In this document: in pieces, positions 13,312 through 24,717 of the stretch
How the letters are laid out: the number at the start of each line of letters is the position of its first letter
Numbering within the stretch: the first letter of the stretch is position 1
Assembly: GCF_964340395.1 (NCBI RefSeq)
Contig: NC_135570.1
Span: forward strand, 9,295,822-9,359,821
Reading direction: 5' to 3'
Source of the DNA: Glandiceps talaboti
Lineage: Eukaryota; Hemichordata; Enteropneusta; Spengelidae
DNA length: 64,000 nt
Made by a program: the position numbers and the translations under genes
The notes under the pieces: model-generated
What the model was told of the DNA's origin: nothing
The model's input: the letters and a program-made list of their open reading frames with translations, nothing else
Databases searched by the model: none

Positions 13312-13535
13312 TATATACACACACTACTTAATTCAAAAGAATAAGGATGTTATAAGTCGTTCGGTCGTCTAATGATCGCTGAGGCAGCGTGAAACTCTGA
13401 TCTGAGTAATGACTTATTACATCCTTATTCTTTTGAATTAAGTCTATGATGCTATGCTACTAATATTGCATCGAGCACTGTTCTTTCCAGTCAGACACTT
13501 ATGCTTATATATATAATATAATATTATAATATATA

Positions 13536-13611
<76 letters not shown>
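13251..13611. repeat. (AT)n arrays enclosing a 33-bp inverted repeat
   Basis: AT arrays at 13251-13307 and about 13510-13611 flank arms at 13326-13358 and 13411-13443. The arms are reverse complements with one mismatch and are separated by 52 bases. The right-hand array carries the repeat-derived minus open frame. It may be a small foldback transposon inserted in, or expanded into, an AT microsatellite. Confidence 0.85.
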
Positions 13612-13614
<3 letters not shown>

Positions 13615-14470
13615 CTTGTCCAATAGTTTGCTGACTCGGCGACTTATTCTGGTCCCGAATTTCGCTGACTTGGCATATAAGTAATATGACGAATTGGTTG
13701 TAATTACAACATGGATCTCCAAATTACTATAACTCAAGCTCGATCTGATGAACATTAAATTCTGGGCAACTATTCACAAAAAATACAATTTTAGTAAAAC
13801 TAACTTTGATCTTTATTTTTTTTGTATTATTATTGCGTGAACCACCTGCCTCTATTTCCTGACCGACTAGACACAGGTAGAAAAGTGTTCTCGTTCACTG
13901 GCTTGTCATTCTCAGATGCTGCATAATTTATGTTGCTTTTGTCGCGAATTCCTCATAAAGGTACCAATTACGGAGTCATAATACACCCTGATGGATGAGA
14001 GAAAAATATATTCATTAAGTTGAAATGTTTTGTGACGTTAATCAGTCAACGTACATACCGTCAATGGTTCTATGGGAATAGTGAACTCGATTGCAAAAAC
14101 CACTCGAGTTGATCATAGTCATACCGACATTTCGTAGAAATTACAACTATTTTACTATCACTTTAAATATAACCTGTAGAATTTGTAAAAGCAAACGAGA
14201 ACAATGGTATCCGTGAAAGTTGTAACATTTCTTCTTTGTTTTAGAAAAAAGGATAGTTTATAGTTTCACAACAAATTTTGTTTGACATTTATAGATTTAA
14301 TAAGAGATGATTTCTGTTTTCTATTGTCTTTATTTAATCTATTTGGGAATGTTAGTTAATGTTACTTTGTGTATGCACCGACCCCGCTAACAATAGCAGC
14401 CATTTGCATTTTAATGTGTTTTATGAATCATAATGTGGATGGATGATTGGTACATCGATATGTTGAACCT

Positions 14471-14484
14471 GTCTCCTTGGTAAC
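14471..14484 (+). promoter_or_regulatory. RFX X-box-like site upstream of PKD2
   Basis: GTCTCCTTGGTAAC matches GTYNCC-NN-RGNAAC in both half sites; only the first base of the central AT differs. It sits 458 bases upstream of the PKD2 ATG. RFX factors control many ciliary genes, which suits PKD2. Binding is inferred. Confidence 0.5.
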
Positions 14485-14499
14485 AGTTTCTGCAAGCGT

Positions 14500-14941
14500 T
14501 GTCATGGCGGCAGCGTTAGACATGCCGACCGCACGCTTGGCGTACTTGAAGTGACTGTCGCCGTGTGCATTTTTGAGGACTCGAACGGAATTTTTTTCAT
14601 TTTATTCGGATATGAAATGGGGAAAATAATATAATATTATCTGTACAATTTGGTGACGCAGCGGTTCTTCTGAGATAGGCTCCGGCTCCTGCTGATTTGC
14701 TTACGAAATTCTCCTAACCAAATTTGCATGTCAATCACGTGACGTCAACCATCCTGTCGAATACTGTGTTGTGAATATTCAGAGACGGGCGCCCAGCACA
14801 CGAGTTCCGCAAGAAGACAACAACAAGTGCGACATTTCGTCGTCCCATTTTTGGGTTACAAGCGATCAAATATCGTTATTTGTAAATAAGGTTGATTTAA
14901 CCGTGTAAGGAATCCTTGGGGCCGCATTTAGCCCACTGAAA
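14500..14941 (+). promoter_or_regulatory. Probable PKD2 promoter and 5' UTR
   Basis: CpG-richer than the flanks. It includes a YY1-like TCATGGCGGC at 14502-14511 and a composite E-box/CRE at 14736-14747. An in-frame stop (TAA, 14906-14908) precedes the ATG, so 14942 is the first usable start in that frame. If transcription starts far enough upstream, ATG 14504 would open a 16-codon upstream ORF ending at 14554. Confidence 0.5.
14736..14747 (+). promoter_or_regulatory. Composite E-box and CRE (CACGTGACGTCA)
   Basis: A perfect CACGTG overlaps a perfect palindromic TGACGTCA by two bases, 195 bases before the PKD2 start codon. These are textbook sites for USF/MYC-type bHLH-ZIP and CREB/ATF factors. 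Occupancy is inferred. Confidence 0.55.
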
Positions 14942-15299
14942 ATGAGCCAAACGCGCGTAAGTCCCTCAAATCGTCCAACTAGTGCTGGTGGACTGTCAGC
15001 TCACGACGAACTGGAAATGGATAGAATTGTGCAAGAAGAATTGGGCAGGAGATCGTCTAACAACAGACCAAGTAGTGCTCAATCCAGGCAAGCCTGGCAT
15101 GACAACGATGGCATGGAATTGGATGATGGACCCTTGGACAACAGTTACGGACATGGAGAATATCCCGACGACGAAGCACCAACTGCCATGGAGAGTGAAG
15201 TTTACGTTGACGGGCATATGAGGGTAATGGATGCCCAAACCAAAGCAAAACTGGAAGAGCCACAGGGCTGTTGTAGTAAAGTTGGACGTGGTATCAGAT
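14942..15299 (+). CDS. PKD2: PKD2 exon 1
   Basis: Start codon in AAAATGA context (A at -3). It encodes 119 residues with [12 protein letters not shown], an acidic stretch and SRQAW, and ends with one base of the next codon before GTAAGT. The frame read into the intron is not coding. Confidence 0.92.
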
Positions 15300-18200
15300 G
15301 TAAGTATAAAACTGTTACAAGGTTTGATATAAATAAATGGATTATTGTCACAAAATTGATAATCTAGTTACAAAATTTCGAATTTATTGCTGTCAATTCC
15401 ACCCAGAGAGTATTTTTAACGACGAACTTTGTACAAATTACAATGGTATCTCAAGCCAAGAAGCAATGAAAAGGCACAATTGTCCTGGGATAAGTGAGAG
15501 TAATTTGACTCAGAATAGCAGGTGTCAAAAGATTCCAAGCTGCAATCCTATCTAAAGACAAAGGGGGGAAAAGCGGCGACAGACAGATATTCGGTAATTA
15601 GTGGAAAGGGAAATTCTAAAGTTACGATCGCAGAAACTAGAAACGCTCGCGCACTTTCACAGTTTTACTCGCTGAAACTACTTCGATCAGATCGAAGCGT
15701 TCCCGAACACGCGGAGATTCTTCGGGATTTTTTCTGGATTGTCGCGAATTAATCAAGAAAAGGAAATAAAAGAGAGGAGGAATTTGACTCAAGGCCATGA
15801 AAATAGTTTTTGTAACTCCACGATGTGGAAACTCTTTTTGGAACATCTGACTCCTTGATGACAAAATGTCAGCTAAGTTCTACATACATCGATGCCAAAA
15901 CCGTTGGACAAAATTACCCAAATGTCATCTCTGTTGGCACGACCGTTGGTATTATAACGGTAGTGCCAACCAGAGTAATTTGCAGATTTGCATGATTTAA
16001 AAAAAACAAGGTAGGTTTGAAAGATTGAACTTCTTTTTTTTCCTCTCAAATGATCAGAAATACTAAATGTATCACTTTCACGCGATGCTAATAGGACGTG
16101 ACTACAGAAAGGAGGAGTTGTATACGAGTCACTACATTTTATTACACATATAAACATCGGTAGCTAAGCGATTCCTGAACTCATATTCCAGAATGTACTT
16201 CTGTGTTGGTGAGCATTAAAATGAACCACTTCTTACAGAAATACAGAGAACTATATGTCATGATATTGGAAGCTATCTGAAAAATGGCAATTAAATGTAA
16301 ATGTTTAAAATGCTCAATTTGCTCTCAGATATTTCAAACCTGGGTTTTGTAGACATGTTTCCCAATCTTCAGTCATTAAGTAGATATAGATAATTGTGTT
16401 TTTCAAAAATACCAACTTTAATATGGAAATAATCAAATTCTGTTTGAAAATGTCAGCTAAACCATATGGATGACAACACATCTTTAGATATTTTTTTTCT
16501 TTTTTCTTGCAAATTCGTGGTTCAAATAGGACAGGTTTTTGCATGGTATGGTGTTTTATCAGCATGTAGGTTGTGTTTAGTTAACATGATACTGAAAAGT
16601 GATGCCAACTCCATACTCATTTTGGTATTTGCACACAGTACCCAAAATTGCCTAGAAAAATGTTAATGTTAGAAAATATGAACAACATATATGTATTTTG
16701 GTTAACACCTAATGGTAATATGATTATGTTAATTTACAAATTCTTCAAGCTCAATAGTGAAGCCCCAACAATTAGTATACTAATAGTAGCCTAAATTTGT
16801 GTTGGAAAATTTGCCTTTTTCCAAAAAAAAAGGGGGTGGTGGTGGTGGTGGTGGTGGTGGTGGTGGTGGTGGGTTAATATTCTGGTTAAGGTGGAACCAA
16901 TTACACAATTACTTTAGGCCTATCCATCTTATAGGCAAATGAAAACAGGCCATGCAGAAAAATAAAATGCAATTTAATCAAGTAAGCTTGTTGTTATTTC
17001 TCTTCATATTCTTTAGAAATTAAGCTATGAAATAAATTATACATGAGCAAACACATACCAATTATCATTTATGATAGAAATAAAGTAAATACCAATGACT
17101 AAACTATCAAAAAAAAGTAATTAGGAAGTGATAATAGTAAAATTTGAAAACACGGTAACTTTTGTCCGTGATTGTGTTTTGTTTCTCTATTTTATCGGCA
17201 ACAAATTTTCAAAAGTATGAAGAAATTTGATGGAAGAGGAAGATATGGAGAATGTAATTCAAGACTAGGCAAACATTTTCAAATGAAATTTTTTTTATTT
17301 CTTTAAAAAAATTTTGAAGTTGTTAAAAAGAAACTCATTAAAAAGTGTAATAGAGTAACAAAATAATGCAATTGGTAAATGTATATCGTAGAATATCACA
17401 AAATAGCATCTATCTTCATTTGTATACACCAGAAGCAGTGCAACAGTTGGTTACTAATAGTAATAATACATATAAACTGATTGATTAGAATTTGGATGCA
17501 GTACTTGTCAAAGACACTTCCCTTGTTAATAATCTTTCGTAAAAGCAACAAGAGCGATGGATTTTGTTAAATATGGCATATCCCTGAAGGATACATTGAT
17601 TGTGGAATGAAAGACACAAGTGCGTCATTCAGCACAAAACCAGTGTAAGCTATTTTATGTATTGAATTTCATAATGATAATTTCAACCAAACACATTATT
17701 GAGTTTACTTCAAAGGCATACACATTGCATGTGAATAAGTAAATGCTTTGAGTCACGTTCGATCTAAGCTTTTGTGTACTAAAAGATGTATGCAAGGTAG
17801 TATTGATCAATAAAAATGAAGAAATTTCTTAGAAAAAGAATTACCTGAGAGATAAATAACACTCAATAAAAATTCCAAATTTTAGCTGGATTTTTAACAT
17901 TTAAATTGTCTTGTATCCTCTGCATATATTGTGATGTCATTTAGTGTGTTGTACATAGGCATAAAATATCTGCAGAATTAATTTTTTGTGTGAAAAGGTT
18001 TAGTGAAGTTATAAATTATAGCTCGGCAAAACTATTTAATTTACTATATTTATTGCATAATTAATGTCTTTAATTGCATGTAAGCCAATCTTACACTTTG
18101 CTGACACTGACTGACACAAATTTCTTATGATGCATCAAAATTTGGTGTTGCTCTATCTCTTACTGTGTGGTAGAGAAAACTTACTTTTAATCATTTGGAC

Positions 18201-21200
18201 ACAGTAAAAATTGTCTCCCTACTAAAAGCTCATCGATGTTGTCGACTTGTTATTTCTTATAAATTCTTGAATTATGTTAATATTAATTTTTAACATTATG
18301 TGTAATTTGACATTAACATTTTGAAGTTGAAAATACCTTTAATTTTCACCAAAGAATTCCATGGATTAATTTTCATGATGAAAATAATGACGTAGTAAAC
18401 TGTAATTATATTGCCTCTAGAATGTTGTTGTCTATATAATTATGAAATAGTTGCAGTTGGAAGTTGTTTGATTGTTGATAATTTGTCAACGGATATTTCA
18501 TATTAGTAACAGCCTTCAATATTATGATGAACTTCATATAACACATACAAGTAAATAATGCTATCCACTAATGATTTCGTGTCAGAATGAAAATGACAGG
18601 AGTAATTCCAGATCTCGATGTTTAATTTCCTTTTCCAAATCATTTGTCAATTCTTGTGTTCGACAAAACATTGTGAGCTTCTAGTTTGTGCAACGAGGTT
18701 TGCGCAACGAGGTATCGATCAACGAACTAATCTCATGAATACGAAATACATACTCAATGTTTCCAACTATGTAGAATATCGTACCACAGCCTTGAAAGAA
18801 AGTGTTCGGCAAATAGATCAATATCATCTGGTTTTTCCCCCTCACCATTTATGCAAATGAGCTTCAACAATACATAACGGTTCGCGTTATCTTTGTCTTT
18901 CAGTGGTTACAAAGAATAGCCTAGAGGGCAAGGTGGACTTTAATCCGCACGCATACTTTGTCAAATTAGGATTTATCTTGTTGTAAATTTAGATTTTGTT
19001 AATTAACCAATAATGTAAGCAGTTCACAGTCTTTGTTTCATAAGTGTATTAAGACACTAAAATAGATTCAAAGGCCGGCTTTGCTATGGTTTTGTAGTGA
19101 TTTTGTCTTTGAATAACCAAAGATTACTATGTGTATGAGCAAAAACAGACCAGACTACTTTTTTAATTTGATTAAATGTGTAACAATATCCTAAATCTGA
19201 AACTAAAAATATGAAAAAATGCAAGCCATTCATACCTCCTTATTTTTATATTGATTTTGGAGTGTTTTTAAGAAAGCAGTCTGTTTTTATGAGCTGATCA
19301 AAGTGAGAAAAAAAATATACTTTTGACATATCAAATGGTCTTAATATTATAAACTCAAAAAGTTAGAAATTGTTGTCTTTTTAAAAACAAATATTAAATA
19401 ATAATATGAATAAAACAGTTTTGCTTATAGTTGGCACAGATACATTTTACAGTATAAACTAAGGACACAATCTGTTGTAAAGATTTAGATCATACATTTC
19501 TTGTTCATTATTGATAAACTGTATTTGAATTTAAAGAAATATTTTCTGTTTTTGACAGCACTATGGAGGACAAGACAAACAGAAGACACCAAGTCAGACA
19601 GGGAACTCCACGTACGAACCACTCTGAGAGAACTTATCATCTATTTCCTCTTCATCGTGGTCTTGTGTATTGGTAAGTCAAAAACTTTCAACTTATCTCT
19701 TGTGGTCTTATGTATTGGTTTATACTTATCTCTTCATTGTGGTCTTGTGTATTGGTAAGTCAAAACTTTCAACTTATCTCTTGTGGTCTTGTGTATTGGT
19801 AAGTCAAAACTGTTTATAGTTATCTCTTCATTGTGGTCTTATGTATTGGTAAGTCAAAACTTTCTATAATTATTGACTTTTTACTCACTTTTCCATCAAA
19901 ATTTTGACATCATTATTTCAATAAATATTCATGTTATTCTGATATAGGAGAAATATTAGATGCGTTTAAAGTTTACAGACAGTTGTGTTGATACAATTTT
20001 TCTTGGAAAGTTTCTGAATAGTTTTTGGTGTCTTTGGTTCAGAGGGATAGGTTTTCATTTCATTCAGTTGTCTGTGCTGGATTTTGATGTGTGGGCCCCA
20101 AGCATACATGTATGTAGACCTAGTTTGCTATCTTGACTTCACTTGGGCGTTTTAGTCTTGCAACTTGAGTCAGCTGCACTTTTTTTAAAGTTGAACTATC
20201 ATGACCTATTCTCACCAGATCCAATAAAACATGGAATGGAATTCAGACAAAGTTGATCTTCTGAATTGTTGAAAGTGATGTCAACTTGGTCCCATTTGAT
20301 TTGATTTATTTACCAGTGTGCTTGGAGATGAGATAACACATGTTGTACACATTTATTTTGTCATGGACTTGAGTGATATAGCTTTTCTACCCTATTGTGC
20401 AAGTTTTATTTTGCCTAAGGGTATCTCTTGTAATTCAGGCAGTATTAAGATCTCTTTTTTGTTGTGTAATCAAATGGAGGCAATGACTGGCTTGTACACA
20501 CATCTGCCCCCAGCATTCTGCACTCAAGGCTTGGGCAGATTTTACCAGTAAGAAAACATTTGTTGATTGAGTTGTCTTTGGCACAAAAGTAACGGAAAAT
20601 GTACCCACAGGAACAATTTACTATACAGCAGACTGTTTTATAATGTTTTCAATTGTTGGAAGGTTGGTCCTTGTTAGATTTCATTTCCCTAAGTGGTGTG
20701 GTTCATTAAAAGTAAGTAATTACCAAACCATGCATGATTTAGATAATTTTGATGAATTTGCATGTATCATCATCATTCTTCATCATCACTGAACCAAAAC
20801 TTTCTACATCTATCCAAAGGTGTTGCTATCTCTGTCCCTCTTGCAAGATTCATGAAACCAACAGACAATTATCAAAATATTAGATTATTGAAATATAAAT
20901 GCCATCCCCGATGACAACCTATTGTTTGTATAATTATAAACATGATGTTGTATTTCTAATAATGATGAACTTTTTCAGTGTTTCCTAGCAACCGTTTTGG
21001 AGGAAAAAAGTACTTAACTAAATTGATATTAGCAATGAAATATCCAATAACACTGGTATTTCTTTGTTGTTCAGACTTGCTTGATTGCGTTCATTATATT
21101 TACTCATTCAGCTGGAAATTTTTCATTTTTATATTATAGTTAATTTTCTTGTGTATGACCTTCAGATAGTGTTTAGCAATGCACACACTTGTATAGGCCG

Positions 21201-24200
21201 ATAATATCATTAATGCATTATATTATTTTAGGGGGGGGGGGGGGGTCAGGAATGTTTTCTCGTTAGTGAATAGGATTATGGAAATTAGAGTAAAAGAAAT
21301 GTGGAAATGATCAGAAATATTGTAAATTTATTTGGTTATCCCAAATGCTCAGAAAAAATGAAAATTTCTTGCATTTCACAAATTTTTACATTTCGAAAAT
21401 ATGGTTTTAAAAAATTGAAGAATTTACATCAAATGGTGTTGATGAGTTTTATCGAGAAATTTATAAATGAATTGTGAGAGTAAATATATTTTATATCACA
21501 TAAAAAACAACATAGACTCTTTGAATTTATTCCCATGATATTTTTCCTTTGTATTTATACACACAATTAAGATGGAACATTGCATGAATGTTTAATGAAG
21601 AGGAGAGGTAGAATGTTTCAAGCGTACACGTTCGTGTGAGTGCCAATCAATAGTTCTTTGAATACCGTCTTTCCGGCACTATTTCACAACGCACCTGTTA
21701 ATGTACAAGACTTGTCCTATGTAAATTAGCCTCGTCATGGCAACAGGTGATGACGACATTCATTGCAGCGAAATTACTTTGCTTCTTCCTGATGACTGTG
21801 GCTGAGCTGTTCACTTTTCTGACAAGGGACTAATGCAATGGGAGATTGTTTCTTCATGTGACTTGTGGAATAAAGGGAAAAAACGTACAATGTTTTTGAT
21901 CACAACATTAGACTTTGTCATTGATTTTACTTTGTAATCTTATTTGCAAACTAAAGGACGTTTTCAGTCTGAATAATTTATGAATTTGTAATTGTTGTGA
22001 AAAGGGGTTGAGAGAGTATTGATTAGGCTGTTTTTAGGTGCTTGCTTCATCATTTGTTGTGTTAGGAGAAATAGGAGGTGATCAGAAATTAACGGCAACA
22101 GGTTTCACAACATTCTTGCACATTTCAAGGGATAACAAACGGGGCACACTTTGCAATACAAATGACATCATTTACATAGCTGGTGTCAGTAACTATGGGC
22201 AACCATGAGTTTTCCATGCATAATACCCACTGGATATTTGCCGACTTTCCAGATACACACAACACAAACACTGCTGTAACAACTTTAAGACATCAAGTGA
22301 TTGAATAATGTTTTCAAACTGCAGACAATGGTTTTTTTTTGCCGAGTTGAAGTTTTAGCCCTGATTTGTAACACCATATGCAAACTATATATTTGATGAG
22401 GTATTTTCATGCAGTTGTGTTTATGTAGGTTTTTCTTGGTATATACGTATCCATGTTCTCATTTCTCATTTGTCATTAGTCAATTAGGCTGTTCACTTGA
22501 GGCTTTTATCGACTTCAGTTTTGTGTTTCACATCACATTAAGTGATTTTCACTTTTGTTGGCCATAATTTCCTCAACAGTTTGAGTAATAGGTATTTTTC
22601 TTTGGCTGAGTGCTGAAGTACAAAAAAAAAATACATACATTGTGTACATGTACTTTGTGTGTTAAAGTAACTTGTAAATAATAATGGTACACAGTGTTCA
22701 TAGTTATTTTCTCTTTCAAAGGACACAATTTTATAGCTTTTGCCATAGTTTGTGGTTTAATGGAAGTGTCAAAAGTCAAAATGTTGTCAGAAATGACAAA
22801 TGTGTCCACCAGTGTAGCTGAATAAATAGACACGAACAGAGGATACTGTCTTGCCCTTGTAAGCTTTGCCTGTAGGTGACCGATAATTTCAATAAAAACA
22901 CCAAGTTTTGATCTCCATGTGATAAATCAATTGATTAATTAATCAAATACAATTTATATTGTGCTAGCTGCCAAACCACAGTTCTGCCCAGTTGTGCCTT
23001 AAAAGAGTCAATCTATATGAAATAACAGTGTAAATGATGTACCGTTAGTCTAGACGCTATCTGTGGCTTTGAATCTCAAGATCTCACTTCACAAGGAGAT
23101 ATTTGAACCCTTGGATAGCCTGTAGACTTATTATGATGGGGCTGGAAAAGAAAGTCAGTCAGTCTTGGCAGTAACTTATGTATAAATGTAAGAAGTAATT
23201 ACACTCACACACACTCACACAGACTTGTCAAGTCAAATTATTTGACTGGTCAAAATAAGGTTTATGGAGACATTTTATTCCTTTTGCTCCTTTTGTTTTT
23301 CATATGCGATAGGGTAAGTTGGAAAGCAAAGGAAATTAAAAAATTCTCATATTTGGATCTAAACATAGTTTAGTAATTATGTCAAAGTACGCAAAGTTTT
23401 TGAGCACTATGGAACATGTGTGAAGGTGATACAAATCAGCTGTATGCTAGAGAGTTTAACCGTATTCCTATCCATTGCCCATACTCCCTAGCTTGAATAA
23501 AAATGTATAGCTGTGGTACAATGAGTCAGTATTCTCCATTCATTTGAAGCTTTGACTATTTATTGTGTACCATTCATTCATTGATGGATGCCACACACAT
23601 GCAGACATTTGAACATGGAATCAAACACGGACAGAGAATAGAGTCTAATTACAACAGACTAGAAAGAGCATGGCATCAAATGAGATGACACTTCTTTGAA
23701 ATATAGTATCTGTGGAACACATACTGACTCTATGTAATGTGAGCATGACATGACTGGCCATGGGTTGTTGGTGGCAGAGTGGTTGATTCATTCACTCTTT
23801 CTTACTCCAGCTAGAGTTCAAGCCTCCTTGGTTTGGATTCAGTTTACGATACAACATGCTATGTCTGTCATCAAGAACAGTTGCTCTCAGTTCAACCTTA
23901 GAGACAAGAAGTAAACAAATGTGTAACTGTTCCAGACACTATTCCAATAGGCATGGCCTTCTCTGAACTACAAAGTTAGATGACTTTCAGACCCGTCCAG
24001 CGTGAATCTGTAATGTGAATGACGTTCTCGGAACTTTTAAGTGTAAGAGTAACTCTCAGAACTGTCCAGTATGAATAAAAAGATAGTTAGTGCTCTTGGT
24101 AAAGGCAGTAGGTAGGTAGGTAGGTAGGTAGGTAGGTAGGTAGGTAGGTAGGAAGGCAGGTAGGTCAAATCTACCTGTGTTTACCAGATGTTTTACAGCA

Positions 24201-24642
24201 CACAGAATTATCATGAGTACAATTATTGTAATTAAGTGTACAGGAAACTATACCAGTTTAACCGTATATCCCCTTCTCTGTTGACAACTTGTAGCAAAAC
24301 CAGTGTTATTACAATGAATCTGATATAATGTGTTTGTTTAATTGACAGTTACATTTGGTATGACCAGTTCCACCATGTATTACTACACCAAGGTGATGTC
24401 GGAGCTGTTCTTGGACAGTCAGTTTCCTGATACAAAGAACACATACCGTGGAATGACCAACATGATGGATTGGTGGAGGGTGGGTATCTAGTTTGTAGTT
24501 TGTAGGATAGAATTCAAAAATTCCTAGTCTCATTTGAAAGATTGACTAGTATTGAGATTAGCATGTCTCTTGATATTTGATAAATATGGTAAATATAAAC
24601 AGATGTATACATGCATATGTGTGTTCACATGTAGATGTAATA

Positions 24643-24717
<75 letters not shown>

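Larger units (their letters stand above)
15300..19558 (+). other. PKD2 intron 1
   Basis: AT-rich. It holds a CpG-rich island of about 150 bases at 15620-15760 containing the palindrome CTTCGATCAGATCGAAG, a hairpin at 15929-15975 and a (GGT)n tract at 16835-16872. No alternative exon was convincing. Confidence 0.7.
19673..24348 (+). other. PKD2 intron 2
   Basis: Begins with the duplicated donor array. It contains a G run at 21231-21246, an X-box half site ATGGCAAC at 21737-21744, a SINE-like piece at 23750-23830 and a (GTAG)n tract. No alternative exon recognised. Confidence 0.7.

Noticed and set aside
13444-13755. Minus-strand frame with Ile-Tyr repeats
   Set aside because: Translation of the AT array beside the inverted repeat.
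15620-15760. CpG-rich patch in PKD2 intron 1 with GAAA words, considered as interferon or heat-shock elements or a hidden exon
   Set aside because: Spacing does not fit ISRE (3 rather than 2 bases between GAAA words) or canonical heat-shock elements, and no splice-bounded conserved peptide is present.
23750-23830. Possible tRNA gene
   Set aside because: A- and B-box-like words are present but no acceptor stem or cloverleaf could be formed; kept only as a weak SINE fragment.
24100-24170. Resemblance of the GTAG tract to let-7
   Set aside because: Simple-sequence repeat with no hairpin; the similarity is due to GTAG units.
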